A stretch of DNA of 64,000 nt from Rosa chinensis (lineage: Eukaryota; Streptophyta; Magnoliopsida; Rosales; Rosaceae): NCBI RefSeq assembly GCF_002994745.2, contig NC_037089.1, forward strand, positions 563,001 through 627,000, written 5' to 3'. Shown in pieces: positions 25,931-38,092 of this stretch. The stretch's first letter is position 1. Each line of letters opens with the position of its first letter. Under the pieces are notes generated by a model. The model saw only the letters and a program-made list of their open reading frames with translations. It made no database searches and was not told the origin of the DNA. The position numbers were made by a program, and so were the translations under genes.

Positions 25931-28900
25931 ATGGTGGGTAGGCTCATGTGTTTTGTTTTTTTGGGTTTTTGTCTGGGTCTGCAATTTTAAATTAAGGTGT
26001 TTTGTCGCTATGATGTCAGGGATGAATTGGTTGGGGAGGTTAAATGAAACAAGTGAAACGAGGTGGGGGTTCTTAAATCCCAGCAGTGGTCGAATCTAGA
26101 CATAAATGAAGAGGGCTGGGTTTGGTGCTTGTTTGGTGAACCTTATAACTGTTAAATGAATTAGAGTGAATTTCTTTTTTCCTGCTCTTTTATCTGTGTG
26201 CATTGTGTGTAACAATCTGAACATGATGAGTGTACCATGTTGATTAGGTAGGTTAAGTGAATAAACTTAGTCAAATAACTTGTTGAATTTACCATTGCAG
26301 ATCCCAATCTTTTCACTATGAGGATTCATCATGGGGAGAGATTTCATTGTGAGAGGGGACTGAATAGGATTTACAGAGGGGGCCAATTGTGCTATGTTGA
26401 TGGAGTAGACTCGGACACAATGTCCATGACAGGGATACACTACTGGGCTATGATTTGGGGTACCAAATGCCACAAATTCAATTATGGTTTAGAATTCCTG
26501 GAAGTGAGGAGGGGGATGGGTATCTGCCTTTATGCACTGATCAAGAAGCTGTGGAGATGTGTCACTATGTGTTTGACTCCAGTTTTGTTGCAGCTGGTCA
26601 ACAGTCTATTTTCCTGCATGGGCGTGCCAGCACCGTTCAGGTGCGGTCGTCGGGGGTGTCCCTTGACCTGACTTCTTTCAAGTGATTGTGGACAAGGAGA
26701 GCACCAACCTCGTCGTGGGATTCTTTGTGCCTCGTGGCGAGGACTTTTGCTGAGCTTCTTCAAAATCACAATCGATACTTGACGTCGTAGATCGAGCAGA
26801 GCGAAAATCACTGGGAAGTGAGGAGAACTTGCTAAAGCGTGACTTTAGTTTGGCTGGTTTGCGAGGGCGTTACCCTTGCTTGGCTGGTTCCGTAACTGTT
26901 GTGGTCGCGATACTACAGTCGGCTCCTGAGGATACTAGGACCGAAGCACATTGACAGAGGGTTTGGTGGCACTGACAGTCGGCTCCTGAGGATTCTGGGA
27001 CTGAAGTGTGGTCACCGGCAAGAGAATGAGAGGGGTTGTTCTGGAGAGGCTTGGATAATCGTAGAGATTGTTGTTGATGAATTGTTACTTGTTGTAGCCT
27101 CTAAATATAGGCTACCAAGCCATAGTGGTTGGCCTTAAATAAATCATAGTGGAGCACTAAGTGGAGATAGTGGAGCACTAAATGGAATTATGGTGGGTTT
27201 TGGAGTGGTTTTGAGTCACTTTCTGCTCCTTTATTCCTTCAATATCTCCACCATGAATTCAGAATGGGCCTTCGACTTCTTCATATCAAATGATCCATCA
27301 TGAGTGTAGATCATTCTGGTAAAATCTTAGAGCTTACTTCCTTGTGGTTGGGCCGGAAACACTGCTAGACTCCTTACAGGTCTGGTTTTCCAGTTTTGTC
27401 TTTCAGAAAATTGGACTGATTGTTTGAAGGTCTTCTACTCCAAACTAACTCTTGTACTATTCATAAGAGATGATCCTTGGGATGTCTAGAATGAATCTGA
27501 AAAGTTTTAGCTTATTTGGATTTTGTTTGATTAGTCTGCCGTCCCTCCTTCCTTGTTTAGCTCGGTTTCTCCTAGCCAAAGTAGGAAAATGTGCTAAAGT
27601 TGACTTTTCATTTTCATGCTTCCATCATTTCCTTTTCTTGCAGCTCGCATAATCTTCCATAATTCTACAGGTAGGCTTTGTTTAGCCTCTAAATAATATA
27701 TTTTGAATTTGTCGACAATATATAGTTTGAGCCACTGATATTGGCTCAATTTCTCCAAGACACGCCTTGTCAGGCCAAAATGCTCATTTTGGGTTCAAAC
27801 ACTATGTATGTCCAAGGTCAAACTATCTGGATTTGTACATAGTGTGCACAAGTGAAAGGAGGATTTTTACTGCTAGCGAGCTTGATAAGTTTGAAGAAAA
27901 TCTGAACCATGCTATGTTCATTGGCTGGTGGATTGATGATGTAGAGGAAGGGCCCAATGTACCATCTAATGATGAGGAGGAAGAAGAGTCATTGGGGGCT
28001 GAGGACTTGGGTCATGCTAAAGAGCCTATTTTTGTGGACTTGGATGACATAAGTGATGGGCCCAATGATGATGCCAATGGACATGGAAGTAGGCTTGACC
28101 CAGATGTGGATGGACATGGGCCTCAGGAACAGGATGCACAAGGACCTGATGAAAATGAGGTTGGACAGGGAGGTGAAGAAGAAATTGGGCATGGGCATGG
28201 ACCTCATAATGTTGAAGCATCCATGAATGAGGAGGAAGTGGAAAGAGCAAACAACAGAAGAAAGGACAAGGGGAAAGCCGTGGTTGAAGAAGATAGTCCT
28301 CCTACAAAGAAGAATAAGTGCAGAAAAAGGAGGGAGGTGTAAAGGAGGTATGCTACTAGGTCTGGAGGTGAGAGTTCAAGGAGGCACACTGTTCCATTGT
28401 GGATTGCTCCTCTGAAAGCACAACAGATTCAGAGGACCCGAATTTTGATGGGATAGTGGATTCAGATAATGACCTACTCAGTGAGGATGATGATGTGCAG
28501 TTTGAGCAGAATGTGGATGGGGACAGAAGCACAGTGAATTAGTTTGATGAGATGGGGTTCGAGGGGGAAATATCTGAGGGAGCTGAGACCGATTCTGATG
28601 GGTTACACAGTCTACATGGATCCTCGGGTGAGGAGGATAAGGACATAGGGAAGTTCTCTGTTAAATGCAAGAGAAGATATAGTGAGTGGAGGGAGTTCAT
28701 GCCTAAGGAGGACATGAAGAGGCCTACCTTTGAGTTGGGAATGGAGTTTCCAAACTCCAAGGTGTTTAAGCAGGCTATAAGGAAGCATGCAGTTCAAACA
28801 AGGAAGGAAATCAGGTTTCCAACAAATACAAGACACAAGGTAATTATCTTGTTAATGAATGCCACCTTTTTTCCTTGTTGAATAAGCTACATTTTTTATA

Positions 28901-31189
28901 TGTCTATAAGTGCATGCATAGTTTTTTGAGTTTGACTATTTTCATTCTACTTTGATACAGGTGTTGGCAAGGTGCAAGACATCACCTGGTTGCCCTTAGA
29001 AGATCTATGCCTCCACTACTGACACTGATAATCTAACCATTTTCATCAGAACTCTGAGGCAAGAGCACGAGTGTGCTTCTTTTGGGAAAAAGGTGTATCA
29101 TATGCATGCACCTTTTATTGCTGAAGAGTATCAAGAATTTTTTATGAGTGATCCTAATTGGTCAAGGGAAGGGATGCAGAATGCAATCAACAAGGATTTT
29201 GAAATGGAGGTGGATTACCAGATGTGTTATAGAGCAAGAGTGAAGGCACTTAAGCTTGCATAAGGGAGCCATGCAGATCAGTACAATTTGCTAGAGAGCT
29301 ATGCTAGAGAGCTGAAGAAGAGGAATCCTGGAAGCTCTGTCTAGATTCACACTGAACTTGATGGAGAGGTTACAAGGTTCAAAAGGATCTACATATGCAT
29401 GGCTGCATTGAAGAAAGGTTGGAGGGAGGGGTGCAGACCCTATATAGGATTAGATGGGTGTCATTTAAAATCAGTTCATAAATGGCAATTGCTTTCAGCC
29501 GTGGGGATTGATGGGAATAATGGGGTTTATCTAGTTTCTTAGGCAGTTGTGGAAGCAGAATCAAGGGAGACCTGGACTTGGTTTCTGGAATTCTTGAGGG
29601 AGGATTTGGACATACATCACAGCACTCATTACACATTCATGAGTGACAAGCAAAAAGGACTTAAGCAGGCTATAAAGGAGTTATTTCCAGAAGCTGCACA
29701 CAGGCATTGTATGAGACATCTTCACAATAACTTCAAATCATATGGACATCAAGGTTTGCATCTCTCTATCTTATTACTTTGGTTCCTTGTTTGTCATTGA
29801 AAGGACATGTGTGTAACAATTTGTTTCTATTCCTTTTGCTAGGATTGGAACTGAAACAGAAACTGTGGGCTATTGCTAGAAGCTGCACAATGAATCAGTT
29901 CACAGATGCTTTGGAGGACATGAAGAAAAGCTCAGTTTCTGGTTGGCAATGGTGCATGGACAGACCTGCACAACATTGGTCAAAGTCACACTTTGACCCC
30001 AAATTCAAGTGTGATATTCTGTTAAACAACCATTTAGAGAGTTTCAACAAAAGCATCCTACCAGCTAGGAAGAAGCCCATTCTTAGTTGTTTGGAAGACA
30101 TCAGAGCTGCCATTACTGTTGAGGTTAGCTAATAGAAGACAATTTGGTCCTAATTGGAGGTGTAATGTTGGGCCAAGGATTGAAAAACAGCTGAGGAAGA
30201 ATGCAGAGCTTAGCCATGAGTACAGGGTTATCAGTTCAAGTAATAAAATCTTTGAGATTCAAGGCAGAGGGGTAGCATGTGCCTCAGGTGTGGTGGCTGC
30301 ACATTCAATGTCATTGGATGCAAGGACCTGCACATGTAAGAGATGGGACATCTCTGGGGTACCCTGTGGGCATGCAGTAGCTGCAATTCACTCTAAAGGC
30401 ATGAGGCCTGATGATTTTGTGCATGAATTTCACCAAGGACACCTATATGAAGGCATATGAGCCCATTTTGTTCCCAATAGCTGGAGTGGTAGAGTGGGAC
30501 AAGACACATAGGCCCATTGCACCTCCTCTTTATAGGAGGCAACTTGGGAGGCCCAAAATGTCAAGGAACAAGGAACCTGGTCAGTTCCCATCCTGTTAGC
30601 TAATTTTAATTCTGTTCTTTTCCAATTTTAATGCTCACTTTGTTGTCAAATGATGAGTTATATATGACTTTGTTTTACTTGTTACAACTGGTTTAACAGG
30701 TGAAGTAGCCCCACCACCTGGAGCAAAGAAGCTGGCTAAAGTCTATTACCAATAGGTCACTTGTGGAATATGTAAGAAGAAGGGCCACAACAGGAGGACC
30801 TGCAAGGTGAGGAATCAGGTAACACTCTCCATATCATTTTGTAGGTTTAGAAAATGTGATTGGGAAACTTAAATTATATGTTTTTGGAATAGCAATAAGG
30901 TGAGAATGTGCGGCAGCAGCAGCAACAGGAAGATGAGGCAGTGCAGTAGCCACAAAATGAGGAAGTTTTGCAGCAGGATCCTCAGGAAGCTGACCAGGTG
31001 GAGCCACAAGTTTCCCACAATGTGCAAGACTCCCAACCAGCTTATGTGGCAACCCAAGAATCACAGATTGCTGCAGCTTCAGGCAGCTCCTCCAGAACTG
31101 GTTTCACAACCAAAAGGTTCAAAGTGCTTGCTAATAGAAAACCTAGACCAGCAAACCCCCCTCCATCAGCAAACAATGAATCTGAATAG
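25931..31189 (+). pseudogene. mudrA-type MULE transposase, decayed
   Basis: A short first exon (ATG at 25931, donor at 25938) joins an exon at 26301 coding a PB1-like N-terminal region (MRIHHGERF, VDGVDSDTMSM). An acidic linker follows at 27764-28342, and a MuDR DNA-binding-like region up to a donor at 28840. The catalytic core is in 28961-29753 and 29843-30120: Asp in YIGLDGCHLK, Asp in FMSDKQKGLKQA and Glu in LLNNHLESFNK. Next come a SWIM zinc finger (CTCKRWDISGVPCGHA, about 30330-30375), a CCHC knuckle (CGICKKKGHNRRTC, about 30757-30800) and a Gln-rich tail ending at 31189. In-frame stops occur after GCP (about 29000), after LKLA (29260), after GSSV (29342) and after YLVS (29540). Frameshifts lie near 26455 and 30117, and a 1-kb interruption at 26733. 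It cannot make a full protein. Confidence 0.85.
26733..27763. other. About 1.03-kb interruption in the mudrA gene
   Basis: A related sequence at 42553-42735 (inverted) reads continuously from GATTCTTTGTGCC into TTGTCAGGCCAAAATGC, whereas here about 1.03 kb lies between the two halves, with GCCT on both sides. This segment has two copies of CAGTCGGCTCCTGAGGAT (about 26918 and 26978) and no recognisable ORF or terminal repeat. It could be an unclassified insertion, or the copy near 42 kb could derive from a deleted version. Confidence 0.5.
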
Positions 31190-31882
31190 GATGTGTTAGC
31201 TGAAAATGTAGTTTGTGGTATAGCTTGCTAGACAATGGTTTCATAGATGTTGTATTTTGTATGTTGCATTTGCCTTTAACTCTATGTTATGTTGCATTTG
31301 CATTTCAGTTTGTCATTTCCTGCAAAGGATGAATATTTGCCATTACAGGTACTTATGTTCTGTTCGGCCAAAAACCTTAGGTACCAATTGATATATAGTT
31401 TCAACAGCCCTCCTTTTTCTTCAACTTTGGTGACACATTCTAATTGTATGGCTAGTAATTTGGCGGTAAATGTCACTAAAGTCCAAAAAAAAAATATGGC
31501 GGGAAAGTATGACTGCTAATTTGGGTGGGAGTGAGTGAATGGACTAAACTACCCCTGTAAATTTGCCTGCTGGCAAGCTCACTAACCGGGGTAACGGCCA
31601 AATGTACCTATCTTCGGTTGTGCAAAGAACCTCAGGTACCGTATTGATGTTCTTTTTTTGTCAAGTACCAAAAGTTATAAGGAGGAAAAGGCGGGGTACC
31701 GTACAAACCATTTTCCCTATTTAGAAATGCCGTGGTTCCAGAAGAATATAATCATTAATTTACAAGTTTTTCTTAATATAGAAAAATCATTGATTAATAC
31801 ATGTCGGTGCAGAATGTTTCATTTTAAAGAGAAATTTTTAAAGTGTAGCACGTCTAAGAGAAGTTCTTAGGTATAGGCTATC

Positions 31883-32500
31883 TGATGACGCGGTGGCCCC
31901 TTATAAGAAGCTAGGAATGTGGAGTAATTATTTTGTGATCCGAGACTATCACATATTCATGATCTCAATCAATACCGTGCTGTATGAGTGGTCAACTTTT
32001 GTTGTGCCTGCAATTAAGGAGATTAACTTCGCAATCAGTATGGAGATAAATTCCAGTCATGAATGCAGTTATTATTACGGCATTAACCATAATAATAACT
32101 ACACGCAATGATTGCGGATGTGAATGCACAATGAATGACCATCATAAATAAGTCATGATTAACCGTCATTAATGCAGCAATGATTGTCTCCATAAGTGTG
32201 TAAATAAATGCGACCATAAAAGCGAGAGTAATAGCTACTTGTCTTCCTAGTAAGTCATCGCCTATATAAAGGCGGCTCGACATCAAGGTAAACCATCCCA
32301 TTCTGACTCTCTACTCCTCGATTAAGAAATGTATTGACTTAGCCATTGGAGAGTTTTCTGTGGGTATCCCCCTCCTCTTCAAGCCGACAGTCAAACTCCT
32401 ACGTCAACGCTCTAAAGAAGCTTCTCGATTGTTCCTGGTCAGCTCCCGCTTCAGTCCGCATTTATTGGTGAGTCAAAATCATATTCTAAATTTTTCATCA
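31883..32500 (+). repeat. Element A 5' LTR
   Basis: About 618 bp from TGATGACGCGG to TTTTTCATCA. It has a TATA box (TATATAAA, 32273-32280) and ends 8 bp before the primer-binding site. AT-rich with several CATTAATG-type words upstream of the TATA box. The left boundary is chosen from TG and the change in sequence character, and cannot be verified without the 3' LTR. Confidence 0.65.
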
Positions 32501-32508
32501 CTAATAAG

Positions 32509-32526
32509 TGGCGCCGTCTGTGGGAA
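32509..32526 (+). other. Primer-binding site of element A
   Basis: TGGCGCCGTCTGTGGGAA, identical to the site of element C at 47297-47314. The TGGCGCC start is that of the tRNA-Asp-type site used by Tat/Athila-class plant Ty3/gypsy elements. Confidence 0.85.
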
Positions 32527-32643
32527 ACACTTTTCCCTAAAAAGTGATGGCGGGAGCTGCCCCTGAAGAGATACCATTTCTGTCACTGAGGACTGATAGT
32601 GACAAAATTCCTCCCCACCAGCCGCAGAGTGGGTCCATCCCAA

Positions 32644-35248
32644 TAGGGGTGGGTTCGCGAAACCGAAAAAAACCGAGCCGAAAGCCGAACCGAAGCCGAA
32701 AAACACCGAACCGAAAAAAAACCGCACCGAAGTGAAAAAACCGAACTGAACCGAACCGGTTCGGTTCGGTTTTCGGTTTTAATATGTCAAAAACCGAACC
32801 GAACCGAAAAAACCGAATTGGTCAAAAACGACGTCGTTTTGTCTATGTTTTGACTTTTAAGTCAGAAACCCTAAGGGGTTCCACGACTTTTCTCATTCTC
32901 TTTTCTCGCCTCTCTCATTCAGTTTTTCTCTTTCTTCTATGGCCTCTCACTCTCTCTTTCTTCTCTTCATCAATCCTCTTAGTTTTCTCTTCGTCATCGA
33001 GAATTCAAGATCGCCAAGGGCCGCTGCTCTGTCTACACTCTTCTCTTCTTCATAATCCGCAGATCCAGAGCCTCTTTCTCAAGTACTCTCTCTATTTCTC
33101 TATGTATTTGCAGATCTCTATAGATCTTTCTCTCTCTGTTTGATTCTAGTTGATATTAACTGTTTTGTATTTCGTGAAAACAGAGATGAAGGTGATCGCT
33201 GCATATTTGCTCGCTGTGTTGGGTGGCAAGACCAGCCCTAGAATCTGCCGAAGACATCCTTGGCGCCGGTATGTTTTGGCTTTCTTTGATTCATTTGCTT
33301 ATTGTGTGGTTAAACATAGACCCAAAGTTTGTGGTTTTATGATCGATTAGTGCTGAATCTAATTATGCGTACTACGACAAATGACCCCCAAAATGTCTAA
33401 AGTGATGTTTGACTGTTTGAGTTTCTCTTAGGAGCTTTCTGTTCGGAGTTTTCTGTTCAGTTCGTGGGTATGTTGGGATGTGGGTATCAGTTCGTGCCAA
33501 TGTCTGGAGACAGTCTGCAAGGGAGGCATTGCAGATTTGCAGGTTCTTATCCTTCGTAGTTAGTTGTATGAGAATGCATCACTGGTCTGCTGCATCTTAA
33601 TCATAAATTTATTAACTTTAGTCATTGAAATATTTGCAATTTAGGTTGGAGATAATGTCAGGGAATTATGACTTTTGAGGAATTTTGTCTATGCTTTCTT
33701 TTGATTCTAACTCCAATTTATTGACTTTCGACAGCAACCTCATTCAAGTTGGTGACTACTGACTCTGTCTATAAGATTGCAAGTTAAATCTTTGAACAAT
33801 GTCAATCTTGGTGCTATTCTTAAGGTATAGCCAGGACAGTATGAAATACACCTACTTTAGTATTTCAACACTCAGCTTGTTATGGTCTCTCTCTGGTTCT
33901 ATGTGTCCTTCAATTGTATCTTTCTATGTTTACTGGTCTTTTCCTTTTCTAATTTTTGAGAGGTTCGCAATTTCAGGGAGGCTCGTCGAGTCAAGTTGTA
34001 GACTGCATTCTGTGTCTCTTGTTACTAGTATCTTGTTGAAGTACTACATTGGGTCAGTTTCTTTTACCTGAGAATGAATTTCTTATAATAATAGTCACTA
34101 CATGACTAACCTTATATCTCTTTTGCAATGCTCTGTAGCTTGGCCTGTTTTTGAAAGATCTTACTACCTCTATTGATAGCTTATGGTTCAGCAACAATGG
34201 GACAGCTCTATTTCTTTCACATGATTCTCATTAAGAAGGTAGCTAGTTACTTTCAATCCACAGCGTTGGACTTGTTTGTTTTCTAGCCTATTTGCTTGGA
34301 TCATATTGTAGGATGAGTGGTTGTCGTACATGTATTCAAGGTGTTATAAATTGTTGATGCTCGTAAGTTGTATTTTCTTAAAATGGTTATGTTCTGCCTT
34401 TAAACACAAAGGTAGCAGGTTATGTTTGCCTTTGGATGCTTGTGGGTATGATATATGGCTACTAGTTCAAGTTGAAGTAGTTCCAAGTGCGTATGCTTAA
34501 TTGTAGGTGTTATTGAATGCTTGAGTCTGCCACCTTGAATCTTCTGTGTTCGTGGTTTCTGCTATAGTAGTTACCAGTAATAAACCCATTTCATTTTAAT
34601 GTTTTACTACCTTTTGTGGGTGCAATGCAGGCCATCCTGCCACCAGACCTTGAAGAGAACCTGAGGCTGAGATGTAAGGGCAGTAGGGCTACCATTCATG
34701 CACTTCGGCTCCGGTAGGAGAGGGATATATATATTTTTTTTTTGGGGTTATTCAATTCTGGGGATGGTTTGCTCTTTTTATTTTTTATTCTCGTTTTGTT
34801 TTGTGGCTCCAATGGCCTGTTTTTTAATTGCCTAAAAGGCTCCAATGGCCTTGGACTATATTGTTGATGGACATTATAAATTTTGGACTCAGTTCTTTAT
34901 TTTGAAGCTTTGAAGTTTGAATTATATGGACTATGGGGTATATAACTATAGATTATTGTCTATTGAAGTACAAAGTATGCATTAGTAAATTCATTGTTAG
35001 GTTTGAAGAAACAAAAAACTTATCGAGTTGCAATACTAGAGAGGTAGAAATAGAAGTGGTAAAAATGTTTTTCTTAAAAAAAAAAAAAAAAACCGAAACT
35101 GGGCCGAACCGAACCGAACCGAGCCGCTCGGTTCGGTTTTCGGTTTCAACTTCTCAAAAACGCAAAACCGAACCGAACCGAGCCCAACTTCGGTTCGGTT
35201 TTCAGTTTTGGCCCAAAACCGAACCGATCGGAACCGAACCCACCCCTA
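32644..35248 (+). mobile_element. Non-autonomous hAT element carrying a host gene fragment
   Basis: The 2605-bp element has a perfect 8-bp duplication CATCCCAA (32636-32643 and 35249-35256) and terminal inverted repeats TAGGGGTGGGTTCG / CGAACCCACCCCTA. Both subterminal zones are packed with AACCGAACCG words, probable transposase-binding sites. There is no transposase. Between the ends lie a leader, first exon and intron-like sequence from a ribosomal protein P2 gene. hAT is inferred from the 8-bp TSD and TA...TA ends. Confidence 0.9.
33186..33268 (+). pseudogene. Captured 60S acidic ribosomal protein P2 first exon
   Basis: ATG at 33186 opens MKVIAAYLLAVLGGKTSP, the conserved N-terminus of plant P2 stalk proteins. 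A change just after SP shifts the frame. In the other frame the sequence resumes as ESAEDILGA and ends at a splice donor (GCCG|GTATGT, 33269), where P2 genes have an intron. Upstream (about 32930-33185) is CT-rich leader with a possible leader intron ending GAAAACAG|AG. Intron-like sequence follows to about 34630, where an acceptor-like GCAATGCAG precedes an unidentified piece coding ILPPDLEENLR. Retained introns mean capture from genomic DNA, not from mRNA. Confidence 0.8.
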
Positions 35249-36399
35249 CATCCCAAACCTTGTTGGTGACCTGAAATTGCCTCCCATTGTCGAGACGCAA
35301 AGGCTAAGGCAAGAACTCGATCAACTTCGAAGAGAAAAGCAAAACCACGAGGCCCGTTGTCGGCGAAAACTTGAGAAAATTCTACAACTTGACAGTGATT
35401 CATCAGACAACGACGCAGTTAGCAACCTCCTTCAAACCAACAACGTAGCAACAAATGCGGGCGCCAGCGGCATTATTGGGGGAGTCCCCGATGGACCTTC
35501 TCTCGAAGGGATGGGACGCACATCTAATAGGGGACAAAACGGCTGAACTTGGTTGGACTAATCAAAGATAGCGTGCAACGAAGCATGGCGTGAGAAGATG
35601 GAGAAAATGATTAATGCATGCAAGAGTGCTGGCCCTCGAGAATTCGAGGTCGAAATCGCGAGGGACGTTGGTAAGTCTCCATTTACAGATGACATCCTGA
35701 ATGCGGCGAAACCTCGAAGGTTTACCACGTTGATGTTCCAAAAATACGACAGAACGACCGACTCGGTGGACCACATCAAGGGGTACAAACAACAGATATC
35801 CATCAAGACAACTGATGAGAAATTAATGTGCAAGATTTTCCCCTCAAGTCCAACAGGGCAGAAGTCGACATGGTTTCAAGATCTCAAACCTCTTTCCATA
35901 CCAGATTTCGACACATTAAGCTGTGCTTTCATTTCACAATACTTATGCAATTGTAAACAAAAGAAGGACTTGGCGACTTTGTTTAGTACTAAGCAGAAGC
36001 CGGGGGAAAAGGTAGGAAAATTTTTCGAAAGGTTTAGGGCTGAAATGCGCTATGTTAATTGTGATCCCCAATTTGCCGCGATCGCGTTCCGAGAAGGATT
36101 CCTTATGAGAACGCAGTTATAAGAAAGTTTGCTGTGCGATTCGCCGAAGGACATGGACAACATCATTACAAGGGTTAAAGGGTTGATGGGGATATCAGAA
36201 TTGAAAAAAGCTAAAGAAGCACGCAAAGCCTGACTCACTGCTGTTGTCACCTTGAGAGAAGTTGAATGGAATAACACTAAGCATGACATTCAGAGTGACA
36301 GAGGAGGGAAACCTCGAGATTATCCCCCTGAAGAATGGTTTACGATTCACCCCGTGACCATATACAAATGACATAGTCATGAAGGAATATTTGAGAAGC

Positions 36400-36402
36400 C
36401 CG

Positions 36403-36433
<31 letters not shown>

Positions 36434-36437
36434 AAAA
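36400..36437. repeat. Poly-C/poly-A homopolymer run
   Basis: About 20 C residues followed by about 15 A residues in the decayed tail of element A gag. Such a run is prone to slippage and to assembly error, so its exact length is doubtful. Confidence 0.9.
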
Positions 36438-36814
36438 CCGGAGGCTAGTGTCGAGGATGAGAGAAGTTGGTATTGCCCGCTCCACGAGGCAAGGGGGCAC
36501 AGAATATATAAGTGCCAGGGAGTGCGACCAACAATCCTTACAGCAATGAAGGCTGGTAAACTCCTTCAGTATAAAATGACATAAATTAAGGCAACCAGAG
36601 GGTTCATGGAAAAGTCCACGTGCCGAAATTCATCTCGAGTAATGGAGAATGTACGATGATATGGTGACTTTGTTTTGATAAAAAGATGGCACAACTCGTA
36701 AAACTTTGGTAAGAAAAATAAAAGAGTTTAGTGATTTTTGTGCATGTTGATATCTCATTCGAGAGAGTATTGATATTATGTATTTTGTGTTTCTCGCATG
36801 AATAAATCACTGGG

Positions 36815-37378
36815 ACTGGTTCCATGAGTAGGACAGCCTCATTAATCTGTATGACTGGTTCCTTAAGTAGGATAGTTGCATTCAATTCGTAGGAGCTGGT
36901 TCCTCGAGCAGGACAGTTGGCTTAATGGTTCGGGACTGGTTCCTTTAGTAGGACAGTTGCCTTAATGGTTTGAAACTGATTCCTCGAGTAGGACAATTGT
37001 TTTGATTTGTAGGAGCTAGTTCCTCAAGTAGGATAATTGCCTTAACGGTTTGAAACTGGTTCCTCGAGTAGGATAGTTGATTTGATTCGCAGGAGCTGGT
37101 TCCTCAAGTAGGACAGTTGCCTTAACGGTTTGAAATTGGTTCCTTGAGTAGGATAGTTGATTTGATTCCCAGGAGCTGGTTCCTCAAGTAGGACAATTGC
37201 ATTAACGGTTTGAAACCGGTTCCTTGAGTAGAACAATTGATTTGATTCGCAGGAGCTGGTTCCTCGAGTAGGATAGTTGCCTTAATGGTTCGGGACTGGT
37301 TCCTCGAGTAGGACTGTTGCTTTGATTTATAGGAGCTGGTTCCTCGAGTAGGATAGTTGCCTTAATGGTTCGAAACTA
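36815..37378. repeat. 40-bp tandem array in element A
   Basis: About 14 imperfect copies of a roughly 40-bp unit with the core CTGGTTCCTCGAGTAGGA, alternating two variants (one with GCAGGAG, one with GGTTTGAAA before the core). They sit between the gag remnant and element B in the position of a 3' untranslated region. No ORF spans the array in a meaningful way. Confidence 0.88.
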
Positions 37379-38092
37379 GTTAATGCTTCAGGTGGAATGG
37401 TGTGCCTCACCCTCACTACATGTAGGGGTAGGATGAGGGACGTCACCCTTGCTGCAGGCGAGAGTGGGACGAGGTGATGGATCTTACCCTCACAAGATGT
37501 GGAGGTGAGACAACAAGAGTTACGAGATTGGTAATGAATTTGAGCCCTTCAGGGCATGGGGGCAATCCCATCCTCAAGAGATGATAAGTTGTCTATGGAA
37601 GGAGAATCATACTATACGGGTCTACACGCTTAGAAAAGGAAAACAAGGGGGCATGTAGGGATGTAAAATATACGTTGCAGTCACGAAAACACCGGTGATG
37701 GTCATCAAGGCCCGTGTCATCTACGCAGCCATGGAAATGGCGATGACCGAGTCGGGAGTCACCGACATTGAAGCTACCGTCACGGGCATTGAAAAAGGTG
37801 TCACTGATGTCAAGGCCGACGTCACCGTCATTGAAGTCATGAAACATACATCGAAGCCATGGAAACACTGGTGATGATCATTGAGGTCGCCGTCATCGTT
37901 ATCTAGGCCGATGTTGAGATATTTGAGAAGGACGTCACCGACGTTAAGGTTGGTACCGACGTCGAGGTTGACACCAACGTTGAGGAGGTTATTGAGAAAG
38001 ACATCATCAACATCGAGGTTGGTGCCGACGTCGAGGTTAACACCGATGTCGAGGTTGGTGCCGAGGTTATTGAGAAAGACGCCTACGCTAAC
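37379..38092. repeat. Element A tail with GTC-rich degenerate repeats
   Basis: No gene. From about 37670 to 38085 short degenerate repeats such as CCGACGTCGAGGTTG and TATTGAGAAAGAC recur several times. Both strands are open for 100-190 codons here, but the peptides are simple repeats, a by-product of periodic composition rather than coding. Confidence 0.6.

Larger units (their letters stand above)
25545..31717 (+). mobile_element. MULE2: Mutator-like element with mudrA-type gene
   Basis: The 6173-bp element is flanked by a perfect 9-bp duplication TATTTAGAA (25536-25544 and 31718-31726). Its terminal inverted repeats are about 130 bp (25545-25677 and 31587-31717), starting GGGAAAATGATCTGTACGG and matching almost base for base. 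The single gene is a mudrA-type transposase on the plus strand, now broken. The TIRs are better preserved than the gene. Confidence 0.93.
32547..36122 (+). pseudogene. Element A gag, split by a hAT element
   Basis: ATG at 32547 starts MAGAAPEEIPFLSL. The frame runs into the hAT insertion at 32644 and resumes in the same frame at 35257 (about NLVGDLKLPPIVETQ), through a coiled-coil-like RQELDQLRREK segment to a stop at 35544-35546. After a second nearby stop, the same element continues from about 35577 with the Ty3/gypsy capsid domain (YDRTTDSVDHIKGYKQQI, TWFQDLKPLSIPDFDTL, KPGEKVGKFFERFRAEMRY) to a stop at 36122. The capsid region looks conserved whereas the linker carries the stops. Confidence 0.8.
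31883..38092 (+). mobile_element. Element A: gag-only LTR retrotransposon, left portion
   Basis: The 5' LTR (31883-32500) and primer-binding site (32509-32526) are followed by gag (32547-36122), interrupted by a hAT element. After gag there is a decayed tail, a C/A homopolymer run, and tandem repeats, but no protease, RT or integrase. Element B begins at 38093 and no A 3' LTR is seen before it, so B probably inserted into A and the rest of A lies outside the window. The layout fits terminal-repeat retrotransposons that keep only gag and depend on other elements for enzymes. Confidence 0.7.

Noticed and set aside
27767..28342. Stand-alone acidic protein gene
   Set aside because: Position and neighbouring domains show it is the acidic linker of the mudrA transposase, not a separate gene.
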